Source: Eubacterium_B sp034180045 (GTDB lineage Bacteria; Bacillota; Clostridia; Peptostreptococcales; Anaerovoracaceae). From it: a stretch of DNA of 64,000 bases. Within the stretch, counting starts at the first letter, position 1; each line of letters starts with the position of its first letter. Made by a program: the position numbers and the translations under genes. The stretch is taken from NCBI GenBank assembly GCA_034180045.1, contig JAXFOY010000025.1, forward strand, positions 135,744-199,743, in the 5' to 3' direction. This document shows positions 42,472 through 51,655 of this stretch, piece by piece. The notes under the pieces were generated by a model. The model was not told the origin of the DNA. It ran no database searches and worked only from the letters and a program-made list of their open reading frames with translations.

Positions 42472-43875
42472 ATGGGAATTTTGATGGAAGAACTAAGCGT
42501 CAAACAAATTGCAGAGGCAGTAAACGGAAAATTGATTCGCGGCATAAAAGAGCAAACGGCAAGCGATGTATGTATTGATTCGAGAGAGGCAAAGCCGGGA
42601 GATATTTTCTTTGCGATAATAGGTGAATTTAACGACGGTCATAGGTTTATGAAATCTGCATATGACAGAGGCTGCCGGGTTATGGTGATTTCTGATTGCA
42701 TGGCAGGCGCAAATGTGCCGGATGACTGTACTTTGATACTGGCGGAAGATTCTTTATATGCACTTCAGGAGCTGGCAGCAAAGTATATATCGAAATTCGA
42801 CTTGCGGAAGATAGCTGTGACGGGCAGTGTCGGAAAGACAACGACCAGAGATATGATATATGCCGTTTTAAGGCGTAAGTTTACAACGGGTACGAGTAAA
42901 AAGAACTTGAACAGTGAAACCGGCATGCCTATGACGCTTCTGAGCTTTGATAAGAGTATGCAGGCTGCCGTCATAGAGATGGGAATGGATGCCCCGGGTC
43001 AGATAAGTCGCCTGACTGAAATTGCAAGGCCTGATATCGCAGTTATAACAAATATAGGCTATTCGCACCTCGAAAAACTGGGAAGTAGAGAGAACATTTT
43101 TAGGGCGAAAATGGAAATAGTCGAGGGCTTTGACAAGGATAAGGTTCTTGTCATCAACTCGGATGATGATATGTTATCGAAAATTGATGAAGAGAAAGCA
43201 CCTTACAGAATCGTCAGGGCAGGGCAGGCGGCAAGCTCGGATTTTCGCGTGGAAGATGTTAAAAATCACGGGAGCGAAGGGATAAGCTTCCTTTTGATAA
43301 ATGAGGGGAAATCGCACCTTATCAGGCTTGCTGTGCCGGGTGAACATAACGCCGTTAACGCAGCCCTTGCGGCAGCAGCGTGCAGCTGCATGGGAATATC
43401 TATGCAAGATATAATAGAAGGTCTATCGGACATAAAGATGACCGGAAATAGGCTTAAGGTTATGAAAATAGGAGAGGTTTCAATTATAGACGACTCATAT
43501 AATGCGGCGCCGGAATCCATGATTTCAGCGTTGAAAACTTTGAAAAGCAGCGGTGGCGACAGAAAGCTTGCCGTACTTGCAGGTATGAATGAGCTGGGCG
43601 AAATCAGTGAAGAGGCGCATCGAAAAGTCGGCATGGAAGCGGCAAAGATAAATATCGATTTGCTTATAACCATCGGTGAAAAGGGAAATCAAATCGCTGA
43701 GGGTGCAAAAGATGCAGGGATGAATGCGGATAGGATGCTGCATTTTGACAGCAAGGAAGCCTTTGTTAAAAGGATGGATGAAGTTATAATGCCGAGAGAT
43801 ATAGTTTTGCTTAAGGCATCGCGCAGTTTTGAACTGGAAAAACTTGTGGACAATATAAAGGAAATATTTGCGTAG
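42472..43875 (+). CDS. murF: UDP-N-acetylmuramoyl-tripeptide-D-alanyl-D-alanine ligase
   Basis: A 467-residue Mur ligase that adds D-Ala-D-Ala to the precursor. The N-terminal domain has VCIDSREAKPGDIFFAI. ATP loop TGSVGKTTTRDMI at about residues 121-133. Central domain IEMGMDAPGQISRLTEIARPDIAVITNIG, split as EMGMDAPGQIS and PDIAVITNIG. The C-terminal domain has DDSYNAAPESM. The Gly-Lys-Thr-Thr loop and DSYNA are typical MurF features. The ATG follows the PBP stop directly; AGGAAA serves as ribosome site. ATG 42484 is an alternative. Confidence 0.96.
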   Translation: MGILMEELSVKQIAEAVNGKLIRGIKEQTASDVCIDSREAKPGDIFFAIIGEFNDGHRFMKSAYDRGCRVMVISDCMAGANVPDDCTLILAEDSLYALQELAAKYISKFDLRKIAVTGSVGKTTTRDMIYAVLRRKFTTGTSKKNLNSETGMPMTLLSFDKSMQAAVIEMGMDAPGQISRLTEIARPDIAVITNIGYSHLEKLGSRENIFRAKMEIVEGFDKDKVLVINSDDDMLSKIDEEKAPYRIVRAGQAASSDFRVEDVKNHGSEGISFLLINEGKSHLIRLAVPGEHNAVNAALAAAACSCMGISMQDIIEGLSDIKMTGNRLKVMKIGEVSIIDDSYNAAPESMISALKTLKSSGGDRKLAVLAGMNELGEISEEAHRKVGMEAAKINIDLLITIGEKGNQIAEGAKDAGMNADRMLHFDSKEAFVKRMDEVIMPRDIVLLKASRSFELEKLVDNIKEIFA

Positions 43876-43898
43876 AGCAAAGTTGGGAAGGATTATAT

Positions 43899-44861
43899 AT
43901 GAATATGGCACGATTTTGCCTGGTTTTAGTGGTTGGACTCGTTATGTCGGCGGTACTGACGTCCGTGGAGATACCTTTTCTAAAAAAGAAACAATTCAAG
44001 CAGTATATTAGGGAGGAAGGACCTGAATCACATCAGAAAAAATCGGGAACTCCGACCATGGGCGGTATTGCAATGATAGCTTCGCAGGTACTTGTGATGC
44101 TCATACTGGGAGATTCCGGATTTGAAACGTTAATGATGATATGTATGATGCTTATGTTTGGAGCCATAGGTTTCTTTGATGATTTTATCAAGGTAGCAAA
44201 AAAACATAACCTTGGGCTGAGGGCTTGGCAAAAAATCGTTTTACAGGTGGCGTTTGCAGCGGTTTTAGCTGTGTATATATCGAACTTTTCGGATTATGGA
44301 ACAAAGGTATTTATTCCTTTTATAGGTGAATATATCGAATTCGGCGTGATGTACATACCCTTTGTCATACTCGTAGTTGTGGCTATGGCAAACAGTGTGA
44401 ATTTAACTGACGGGCTTGACGGTCTGTGCAGCGGAGTTACAGCAATCGTATCGGTATTATTTGCAATAATAGCTTTCAAGATGGGACAGAATCCGCCTTT
44501 TGTATTCTGTGCAGCGCTGAGCGGAGTTTGCCTGGGTTTTCTGATTTTTAACCGTCATCCGGCAAAGCTTTTTATGGGGGATACCGGTTCCATGGCTCTG
44601 GGCGGAGGTCTTGCTGCTGCGGCAATCATGCTGAAAATGGAGTTTTTGCTTGTAATTGCAGGCTTTGTATATGTGCTTGAATCTCTTTCCGTGATAATTC
44701 AGGTGGCTTCATTTAAGACCAGAGGGAAACGCGTTTTCAAGATGGCACCTATTCATCATCACTTTGAAATGAGCGGAATGAGCGAACAAAGCGTAGTGCA
44801 TATGTTCTGGATTATCAGTGCAGTATGCAGCATTATAGCATATTTCGTATATAAAATTTGA
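43899..44861 (+). CDS. mraY: Phospho-N-acetylmuramoyl-pentapeptide transferase
   Basis: A 320-residue integral membrane enzyme with about ten helices that makes lipid I. HQKKSGTPTMGGI is the HxK signature near the N terminus, FDDFIKV and NLTDGLDGL hold catalytic and magnesium Asp residues, and APIHHHFE is the His-rich loop near the C terminus. The start follows GGGAAGGATT. It joins murF and murD in a standard order. Confidence 0.97.
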   Translation: MNMARFCLVLVVGLVMSAVLTSVEIPFLKKKQFKQYIREEGPESHQKKSGTPTMGGIAMIASQVLVMLILGDSGFETLMMICMMLMFGAIGFFDDFIKVAKKHNLGLRAWQKIVLQVAFAAVLAVYISNFSDYGTKVFIPFIGEYIEFGVMYIPFVILVVVAMANSVNLTDGLDGLCSGVTAIVSVLFAIIAFKMGQNPPFVFCAALSGVCLGFLIFNRHPAKLFMGDTGSMALGGGLAAAAIMLKMEFLLVIAGFVYVLESLSVIIQVASFKTRGKRVFKMAPIHHHFEMSGMSEQSVVHMFWIISAVCSIIAYFVYKI

Positions 44862-44871
44862 GGCAAGTAAA

Positions 44872-46254
44872 ATGGATTTTTCAAGTAAAATAGAGAATAA
44901 AAAAATACTGATTGTAGGATTGGGACGCTCCGGAAAGGCGGCGCTTAAAGTGCTTGCGGACGAGAAGTGCCTGCTATATGTTCAGGACAGCAAGAACAGA
45001 GAGTCTATAGATGAGAAGCTTCTCGAACTGATTGACAGGCGATGTGAAAAGGCGTTTTTTGCCTGTAAGCCAAGCGATGAGTGTTTTGATTATCTGGTTC
45101 TTAGTCCGGGTGTAAATCCTGAGCTTGATTTTATCCAAAATGCGTTCAGAAGCGGCTCTGAGGTAATCGGAGAACTGGAACTTGCATATAGGTTGTGCAA
45201 AGGTAAGTTTGTGGCGATAACGGGAACTAACGGAAAGACCACCACCACTACGCTTGTAGGAGAGATTTTTGCAAAGTCAAAGAGAAAAACTCATGTGGTC
45301 GGAAATATAGGGAAGGCGGTTATCGGAGTTGCTAAAGCAGCCGCTGAGGATGAATGGCTCGTGACCGAAACGAGCAGTTTTCAACTTGAAACTACGAGAG
45401 AATTCACGCCATCGGTATCGGCTATATTAAATCTTACTCCGGATCATTTGAACAGACATCACACCATGCAGGCTTACGGAGAGGCAAAGGCAAAAATATT
45501 TGCTAACCAAGGCGAAAACGAGTACCTGGTTATAAATTTTGATGATAAAGTCTGCTATGACCTGGCAAAATTTGCAAGATGTAAAGTGGTGCCGTTCAGC
45601 AGAAACGATGAGCCTGATTTTGCCGCATATAGTGTATATATAGAGGGAAATTCCATTTATGTAAACGATGAAGATAAAAAGGTTTACATATGCGATAAGG
45701 CAGATATTAGGATAATCGGAGAACATAATGTGGAAAATGTGCTTGCGGCTGTCGGAATTTGTTATTTTTCAGGGATAAGTGCCGATATCATAGGCGAGGG
45801 GATTAAAGATTTCGGCGGAGTTGAACACCGGATTGAATTTTGTGCAGAGATAAAGGGTGTCAAATATTACAATGACTCAAAAGGCACTAATATTGACGCC
45901 GCATTAACAGCGCTAAAAGCCCTAAAGGAGAATGTCATTCTAATTGCAGGCGGCGACGGGAAAGGACAGAACTTTTACGAATTTACATCAAATTTCGGCT
46001 TTGCGGTCAAGAAGCTGCTTTTATTCGGCAGAGATGCTAAGCTTATTTCAAACGCCGCAGATAAATGCGGGTTTACGGAATACGAAGTTTTTAGCAACCT
46101 TGACCAATGTGTTGAAAGCGCGGCAAAATCTGCAAAGCCCGGTGATAACATCCTGCTTTCGCCGGCATGTGCGAGTTGGGATATGTATGAAAGCTATGAA
46201 AGACGCGGTGAACATTTTAAGAACTGCGTATCAAAGTTAGAGCGGGAATTATAA
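44872..46254 (+). CDS. murD: UDP-N-acetylmuramoyl-L-alanine-D-glutamate ligase
   Basis: A 460-residue Mur ligase. The N-terminal Rossmann domain begins KKILIVGLGRSGKAALKVL. ATP loop TGTNGKTTTTTLVG at about residues 114-127. The central domain includes ETSSFQLETT and LNLTPDHLNRH, and the C-terminal domain has YNDSKGTNIDAALTAL with the DSKGTN motif of MurD. Ribosome site GAGGCAAG. Ten bases separate it from mraY and 25 from ftsW. Confidence 0.96.
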   Translation: MDFSSKIENKKILIVGLGRSGKAALKVLADEKCLLYVQDSKNRESIDEKLLELIDRRCEKAFFACKPSDECFDYLVLSPGVNPELDFIQNAFRSGSEVIGELELAYRLCKGKFVAITGTNGKTTTTTLVGEIFAKSKRKTHVVGNIGKAVIGVAKAAAEDEWLVTETSSFQLETTREFTPSVSAILNLTPDHLNRHHTMQAYGEAKAKIFANQGENEYLVINFDDKVCYDLAKFARCKVVPFSRNDEPDFAAYSVYIEGNSIYVNDEDKKVYICDKADIRIIGEHNVENVLAAVGICYFSGISADIIGEGIKDFGGVEHRIEFCAEIKGVKYYNDSKGTNIDAALTALKALKENVILIAGGDGKGQNFYEFTSNFGFAVKKLLLFGRDAKLISNAADKCGFTEYEVFSNLDQCVESAAKSAKPGDNILLSPACASWDMYESYERRGEHFKNCVSKLEREL

Positions 46255-46279
46255 CAAGTTATAATCAAAAGGGTTGGAG

Positions 46280-47404
46280 ATGAAGAAAAAATTAGGTTTA
46301 GAAAAACTTAATAAAATTAAGCGATGTGATTCGGCTTTAGTGATTTTGGTGACAATACTTACAATGTTCGGTGTTGTCATGGTTTTCAGTGCAAGCTATT
46401 ACAGTGCGATAAATTCTACGGGAAGCCCCTTCTCATTTCTTTGGAAACAAGGTTTTTTTGCCGTGAGCGGATTTATAATCATGATGGTAATGTCTCTGTT
46501 TGATTATCACAAGCTCAGGCGTTTTGCCGTACCTATAGCGATAATTGAAATAGTGCTTTTACTGTTGATATTTACTCCTCTTGGGGTGACGATTAACAAT
46601 GCGAGAAGATGGATTCGCATAGGTATTACCATAATGCCGGGAGAACTTGCCAAACCTGCAATTATTCTCTTGGCATCTGCATACTTTTCGGCAAATATAA
46701 AAAGGGCGAGGAGTATAAAAGGCCTTTTCCCCATTGTCGCATATACGATTTTTGTTTGTCTGATGATTGTCAAGCAGCCTAATTTGTCGACCTCGATAAC
46801 CGTATTTTTGATTTCGGCAGGAATAGCCTTTGTTTCGGGAATGCACTGGGGCTATATAGGTGCCATGGGCGGGGGATTAACACTGGGCAGTATGTATTTG
46901 GCATTTTTCAGCACCGGATACCAGCACGATAGAGTGGTGAGTTTTTTGGATCCTTTTAAGTATTCGTTGGAGGGAGGATTTCAGGTAGTTCAGTCTCTGC
47001 TCGCCTTAGGTACGGGAAGTCTTAGAGGTATAGGACTGGGCAACAGTGTGCAAAAGAACTTGTATTTACCTGAACCGCAAAACGATTTCATTTTGGCAAT
47101 AATAGGAGAAGAACTCGGTTTCGTGGGAATTGCAGTTCTCCTGACAATTTTTGCCGTTGTAATTTGGAAAATATTTTGTATTGCACTAAACAGTAAGGAT
47201 AGATTCGGCATGCTTTTGGCATCAGGTGTGGCTATGATGATAGGATTCCAAGTCATACTTAATGTTGCGGTAGTAACCTCTTCTATGCCGCCTACAGGAG
47301 TGGCATTGCCGTTTATAAGTTATGGCGGAAACGCTTTATGGATTTTTATGGGATTGATAGGGATTGTTCTCAATATTTCCAGACAGCAGAAAGAGGCGGA
47401 CTGA
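46280..47404 (+). CDS. ftsW: Septal peptidoglycan glycosyltransferase FtsW
   Basis: A 374-residue SEDS protein with ten membrane helices, polymerising lipid II together with the class B PBP encoded upstream. VVMVFSASYYSAI in helix 1 and ARRWIRIGITIMPGELAKPA around the catalytic region are family motifs; NDFILAIIGEELGFVG and FISYGGNALW are further SEDS signatures. FtsW and SpoVE are hard to tell apart by sequence; position in the dcw cluster favours division. ATG 46280 chosen over TTG 46274. Its stop shares a base with the murG start. Confidence 0.95.
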   Translation: MKKKLGLEKLNKIKRCDSALVILVTILTMFGVVMVFSASYYSAINSTGSPFSFLWKQGFFAVSGFIIMMVMSLFDYHKLRRFAVPIAIIEIVLLLLIFTPLGVTINNARRWIRIGITIMPGELAKPAIILLASAYFSANIKRARSIKGLFPIVAYTIFVCLMIVKQPNLSTSITVFLISAGIAFVSGMHWGYIGAMGGGLTLGSMYLAFFSTGYQHDRVVSFLDPFKYSLEGGFQVVQSLLALGTGSLRGIGLGNSVQKNLYLPEPQNDFILAIIGEELGFVGIAVLLTIFAVVIWKIFCIALNSKDRFGMLLASGVAMMIGFQVILNVAVVTSSMPPTGVALPFISYGGNALWIFMGLIGIVLNISRQQKEAD

Positions 47405-48591
47405 TGAGAATTGTTATGACCGGAGGCGGAACCGGAGGACATTTGTATCCTGCCCTTGCTATTGCGGAACAAATAAAGAGAGCGGAACCAAACAGCGTAA
47501 TTGTTTTTCTTGGAAGCAAGGACAGCATAGAGAGTGAAATTGTTCCGAAAAACGGCTATGAATTTCGTGCGGTACCTGCCAGATGGTTTTACAGAGGAAA
47601 CGGATTTTTCAGCGATGCACTGGAATTTATTAAGGCGGGATGCTGTACTTTTGCGGGAATTATAAAATCAATAAACTTGATAAGAAAATTCAGACCTGAT
47701 GCTGTTATAGGTACAGGCGGATTCGTCAGCGTGCCGGTGATTGTCGCCGGCAGAATATGCGGAGCAAAATGCTATATTCACGAGCAAAATGCTTATCCGG
47801 GGATTGCTAATAAGCTGATGGCAGGGCTTTGTGAAAAAGTTTTTTTGGGGTTTTCAGGAGCGGGAAAAAGGTTTAGAAATGCCGAAAAAACCGTATACAC
47901 AGGAAATCCCGTAAGGGAAGTGTTTTTTAGTTTGGATAAGGAGGCCTCCAGAGAAAAGCTGAAAATTCCAAAGTCCGACTTTGTACTGTTTTCATTTGGA
48001 GGAAGTCTCGGCTCAAAGGTTTTGAATGACATTGCGGAAAACTACATAAAGCATATCGGAAGAGACGACAACAAAACGATATTGTTCGGCACGGGCAGCA
48101 GATTTTACGATGAGGTCAGAAAAGACTTTTCGTCATATACATCAGGCGAAATTAAAGTTGAATGCGATTCTTCTTTTTCGTTTAATGACAATAGAGTAAG
48201 AATTATGTCGTATATAGATAATATGGCGGATGCTATATCATCAGCGGATTTGATAATTTGCCGCGCCGGCGCTCTTTCACTTGCGGAGATAACGGCTTGC
48301 GGGCGTGCTGCGATTATAGTTCCCTATCCCAAAGCTGCTGATAACCATCAGTACTATAATGCGAAGGTTATTGCAGACGGTGGCGGAGGTGTGCTTTGTG
48401 AACAGGAAAACCTGGAAACGGAGAAGATAAATTCCTTAATAGACGACTTGGCAGCAGATAAGATGAAAATTTCCGAGATGGAGACGGCGAGCGGAAAGCT
48501 CGGGGTGAAGGATGCAGGTAGAAGAATAGTTGAAGAAATAATGGGAAGTTTGAATGATAAAGTGGGTAAGGGCAAAACGAGCGGCAAATGA
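47404..48591 (+). CDS. murG: UDP-N-acetylglucosamine-N-acetylmuramyl-pentapeptide transferase
   Basis: A 395-residue glycosyltransferase that turns lipid I into lipid II at the membrane. TGGGTGGHLYPALA is the first G-loop. VIGTGGFVSVPVI, HEQNAYPGIANK and SFGGSLGSKVLN are typical, and the donor-site RAGALSLAEI lies near residue 290. It is about 30 residues longer than usual MurG proteins, partly at the C terminus, which overlaps ftsQ by 38 bases. The start overlaps the ftsW stop. No murC or murB follows. Confidence 0.95.
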   Translation: MRIVMTGGGTGGHLYPALAIAEQIKRAEPNSVIVFLGSKDSIESEIVPKNGYEFRAVPARWFYRGNGFFSDALEFIKAGCCTFAGIIKSINLIRKFRPDAVIGTGGFVSVPVIVAGRICGAKCYIHEQNAYPGIANKLMAGLCEKVFLGFSGAGKRFRNAEKTVYTGNPVREVFFSLDKEASREKLKIPKSDFVLFSFGGSLGSKVLNDIAENYIKHIGRDDNKTILFGTGSRFYDEVRKDFSSYTSGEIKVECDSSFSFNDNRVRIMSYIDNMADAISSADLIICRAGALSLAEITACGRAAIIVPYPKAADNHQYYNAKVIADGGGGVLCEQENLETEKINSLIDDLAADKMKISEMETASGKLGVKDAGRRIVEEIMGSLNDKVGKGKTSGK

Positions 48592-49465
48592 GGCTGCCGC
48601 AGAAGAATTGAATAGGGATGAGGCGGCACTCGAGGCATCAGAAGAGGGAAGTCTTGATAATGAGACTGAATCGGATGAAACAATCGATGAGGAAATCTAT
48701 CGAAGAATAGCTTTGAAACACGTGGAAAGGAACAGAAAGAAGCACAAGAAGAAACACTACCTTCTCAAGTTTCTTATATTTTTAACGATTTGTGCAGCTA
48801 TATTTTTGTTTCTGAAATCGAGTTATTTTAACATTACCGCTTTTTCGGTTGAGGGCAATAATTATTATACGGACCAGGAAGTCTTGAACATGGCTAAGGC
48901 GAAGAAAAACGTAAATATCATCTTTGCCGCCGGAATATCGGATATAAAGAAAAATCTGGCTGAAAATCCGTATTTTGAAGAAATAACGGTAAAGAGGAAT
49001 TTCCCGAACAAACTTACAATCACGGTTAAGGAAAGAGCTCAAACCGCTGCGATTGCATATGGAGAGAGCTTTATCGTAATCGATCAGAGCGGCACTATTT
49101 TGAGAAAAGCGAATGTTGATCCTCAAGTTACGCTTTTGACAGGCCTTACGATAAGCAAGATGAATATAGGCGAGCCTGTAGAGGTGGAAGAGTCGGATTC
49201 GCTCAAGATGACATTGAGAATGCTTTCTGCAATGAACAAGGGTGATATATTTTTCAAGAAAATTGATGTATCAAAGGTTGTTATACGCGCATATATCTAT
49301 GATTCGCTCCTGGTAAAGGGAACGCCTGCGGAAGTGATGTCGACAATAAAAAGCGGTGAGCTGCAAAAGGTTGTAAATAACCTGTTTGACGAGAAAATAA
49401 GCAGGGGAACCATAAAGGTAGGAGGCAGCGATTATATGTCGTTTACACCGGAAATTGATAACTGA
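48554..49465 (+). CDS. ftsQ: Division protein FtsQ/DivIB
   Basis: A 303-residue bitopic protein. The cytoplasmic N-terminal 75 residues are rich in Glu, then Lys/His (KHVERNRKKHKKKHY). One membrane helix lies at about 77-94. A POTRA domain follows (FNITAFSVEGNNYYTDQEVL, split: ITAFSVEGNNYYT), then the beta domain with FPNKLTITVKER, which is the family hallmark. It scaffolds FtsL/FtsB at the septum. Its start lies inside murG with GGGAAG upstream, so translation is coupled. There is no ftsA after it. Confidence 0.92.
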   Translation: MIKWVRAKRAANEAAAEELNRDEAALEASEEGSLDNETESDETIDEEIYRRIALKHVERNRKKHKKKHYLLKFLIFLTICAAIFLFLKSSYFNITAFSVEGNNYYTDQEVLNMAKAKKNVNIIFAAGISDIKKNLAENPYFEEITVKRNFPNKLTITVKERAQTAAIAYGESFIVIDQSGTILRKANVDPQVTLLTGLTISKMNIGEPVEVEESDSLKMTLRMLSAMNKGDIFFKKIDVSKVVIRAYIYDSLLVKGTPAEVMSTIKSGELQKVVNNLFDEKISRGTIKVGGSDYMSFTPEIDN

Positions 49466-49472
49466 TAAAATA

Positions 49473-49513
49473 TTTGCACGAAATTGCTATAATCGTGAGA
49501 AAAAGAGTGCAAA
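49473..49513 (+). promoter_or_regulatory. ftsZ extended -10 promoter inside an inverted repeat
   Basis: TGCTATAAT (TATAAT at 49488-49493) is an extended -10 element about 80 bases before ftsZ. TTTGCAC (49473-49479) and GTGCAAA (49507-49513) form an inverted repeat flanking it, a plausible operator. Confidence 0.5.
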
Positions 49514-49570
49514 GTGTCGATGTGTGTGTTAAAATTAAGTTATATATTTGTAAGGTAAGGAGGCATTGAG

Positions 49571-50701
49571 ATGCTGCAGTTTGAAACGGAAATAGATCAT
49601 TCCGCTGTGATTAAGGTTATCGGCGTAGGCGGTGGCGGTTGCAACGCTGTAAATCGTATGATAGAGGCAGGACTTAAGGGAGTCCAATTTATAGCAATCA
49701 ATACAGATAGACAGGCGCTGAACAAGTGTGCTGCTGAAAATAAGATTCAGATAGGGGAGAAGCTCACCAGAGGTCTGGGAGCGGGTGGAAACCCAAGAAT
49801 GGGACAGGAATCCGCACAGGAGACCATAGAAGCCATTTCAAATGCTGTAGAGGGTGCCGACATGGTGTTTATCACGGCAGGTATGGGAGGCGGAACCGGT
49901 ACGGGAGCCGCACCTATTATAGCTAAGGTTTCCAAGGATATGGGAATTCTTACAGTTGCTGTAGTTACGAAGCCGTTTACCTTTGAAGGGCGCAAGCGAC
50001 TTAAGCAGGCGGAACAGGGACTTGGCTATCTAAAAGAGTTTGTTGACTCTCTGGTTATAGTTCCTAACGACAGACTTCTTGAGATAAGCGACAAGAATAC
50101 AACTATGATAGAGGCTTTCGGAATGGCAGACGATGTTCTTCGCCAGGGTGTGCAGGGCATCACCGATATAATATCCGATTTTGCGGTTATCAATACCGAC
50201 TTTGCAGATGTCAAGTCTGTCATGACAGATAGAGGTATAGCTCATATGGGTGTAGGCCACGGTAACGGTGAGAACAGAGCCGAAGAAGCTGTAACTCAGG
50301 CTATAGAAAGTCCGCTTCTCGAAACGACAATTTCGGGCGCAGGCGCAGTTCTTCTCTACATTGCAGGTAGAGAGGACTTAAGTATGCTTGAGATTAACGA
50401 GATGGCGTCAATGGTTCAAGATCAGGTTGACGAGGATGCGATATTTATCTTCGGTGCGGCAGTTTGCGAGGATTTGAAGGATGATATCTCAATTACGGTA
50501 ATTGCAACAGGCTTTGCTAATAGTCAGGATAAGGTGGATTTCAGACCGGCAAGCAGTACTGTAGGACTCGACGAGAAAAAGGTTACTACAGAAGAAGGGT
50601 TGACCGGCAGAGAAGTTACTTTAGGCGATATTTTTGACCACAGAACTTCTACCGCAGACGAAGATTCAATCTTCGGAATCCCATCGTTCCTCAAGAAATA
50701 G
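49571..50701 (+). CDS. ftsZ: Cell division protein FtsZ
   Basis: A 376-residue tubulin-like GTPase forming the division ring. GVGGGGCNAVNRMI at the N terminus, tubulin signature GMGGGTGTG at residues 104-112 and the T7 loop NTDFADVKSVM (catalytic Asp) are intact. A short linker leads to the conserved C-terminal peptide IFGIPSFLKK, which contacts membrane anchors. Since ftsA is absent from this cluster, the anchor may be SepF or an ftsA elsewhere. ATG 49571 follows AAGGAGGCATT. Confidence 0.98.
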   Translation: MLQFETEIDHSAVIKVIGVGGGGCNAVNRMIEAGLKGVQFIAINTDRQALNKCAAENKIQIGEKLTRGLGAGGNPRMGQESAQETIEAISNAVEGADMVFITAGMGGGTGTGAAPIIAKVSKDMGILTVAVVTKPFTFEGRKRLKQAEQGLGYLKEFVDSLVIVPNDRLLEISDKNTTMIEAFGMADDVLRQGVQGITDIISDFAVINTDFADVKSVMTDRGIAHMGVGHGNGENRAEEAVTQAIESPLLETTISGAGAVLLYIAGREDLSMLEINEMASMVQDQVDEDAIFIFGAAVCEDLKDDISITVIATGFANSQDKVDFRPASSTVGLDEKKVTTEEGLTGREVTLGDIFDHRTSTADEDSIFGIPSFLKK

Positions 50702-50714
50702 AACAAGTTTATAA

Positions 50715-50738
50715 AGCCGGCCTGGCGCCGGCTTTTTC
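50715..50738 (+). terminator. Intrinsic terminator after ftsZ
   Basis: AGCCGGC-CTGGC-GCCGGCT (50715-50733) followed by TTTTC. It closes the dcw transcript. Confidence 0.88.
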
Positions 50739-50755
50739 GTGATTTAAGGGTAAGT

Positions 50756-51634
50756 ATGCAAAATTACATAGAATCTCAGGCTAACAAAAAATTTAAGGCC
50801 TGGCAGAAACTTCTCAGGCGTAAATATCGCGAGCAGCAAGGTGAGTATTTGATAGAGGGCGGCAACCTGCTTGAGGACGCGCTGAAATCAGGCATAGAAA
50901 TAAAGGAATTAATTTTATGCCATAGAGAAGATGCGAATTTTGATTTGACAAAATATATTTCACAAAAGCTTATTGACGATATAGTGCAAAGGTGCGTGAG
51001 AATATATTTTCTGAAAGATGTTCTTTTTGACAGATTGCAGGAAACCGAAAACGGAAGAGATGTAATTGCGGTCGTCAAGATGCAAAAGTCTGTAAGTCAT
51101 AAAAACAGTGAATTTCTTGACAGTAATAAGATAAAAGCCGGAAATGGAGAGGAAAACAGAAGTAACAGCATTGTGGTTCTCGACAGACTTCAAGATCCGG
51201 GAAATATCGGTACAATAATCAGGACTTGTGACGGCGCGGGCTTTGCTGCAATAGCGGTTCTAAAAGGAACGGCGGATGTATATTCGGCTAAAGTGATAAG
51301 AGCGGCGGCAGGTTCATTGTTCAGAGTTCCGATCATCCATATTGAAGATATTGATTCTTTGACGAAACTGACAAAAGAAAACGGATTGAATATAGTAGCA
51401 ACGGGATTTGATACCGAAAGCTATTATTTTGAGGAAGATTTAGCGGATAATATCGCCTTGGTAATAGGCAATGAAGGCGGGGGCATATCTCGCGAAATTT
51501 TCGATATAGCAGATAAGATTATAAAGATACCCATGTGTGGAGATATTAACTCTCTCAACGCGGCAGTTTCTGCGGGAATAATCATGTATGAGAGTTTAAG
51601 ACAAAGAAAACAGGCTGAGAAATCAGTGAAATAA
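50756..51634 (+). CDS. SpoU-family rRNA/tRNA 2'-O-ribose methyltransferase
   Basis: A 292-residue SPOUT methyltransferase. The N-terminal substrate-binding domain opens with QANKKFKAWQKLLRRKYRE and EYLIEGGNLLEDAL. Motif 1 VVLDRLQDPGNIGTIIRT, motif 2 ALVIGNEGGGIS and motif 3 INSLNAAVSAGIIMYE are complete; the Arg of motif 1 and Asn of motif 2 act in the knot active site. This layout fits RlmB/TrmH-like proteins such as Bacillus YsgA. A variable Lys/Asn linker lies at about residues 105-135. It precedes pheS, as ysgA does in Bacillus, which supports the family call. Confidence 0.9.
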   Translation: MQNYIESQANKKFKAWQKLLRRKYREQQGEYLIEGGNLLEDALKSGIEIKELILCHREDANFDLTKYISQKLIDDIVQRCVRIYFLKDVLFDRLQETENGRDVIAVVKMQKSVSHKNSEFLDSNKIKAGNGEENRSNSIVVLDRLQDPGNIGTIIRTCDGAGFAAIAVLKGTADVYSAKVIRAAAGSLFRVPIIHIEDIDSLTKLTKENGLNIVATGFDTESYYFEEDLADNIALVIGNEGGGISREIFDIADKIIKIPMCGDINSLNAAVSAGIIMYESLRQRKQAEKSVK

Positions 51635-51655
51635 ATTTATGAAAGAGGTAAAGTT

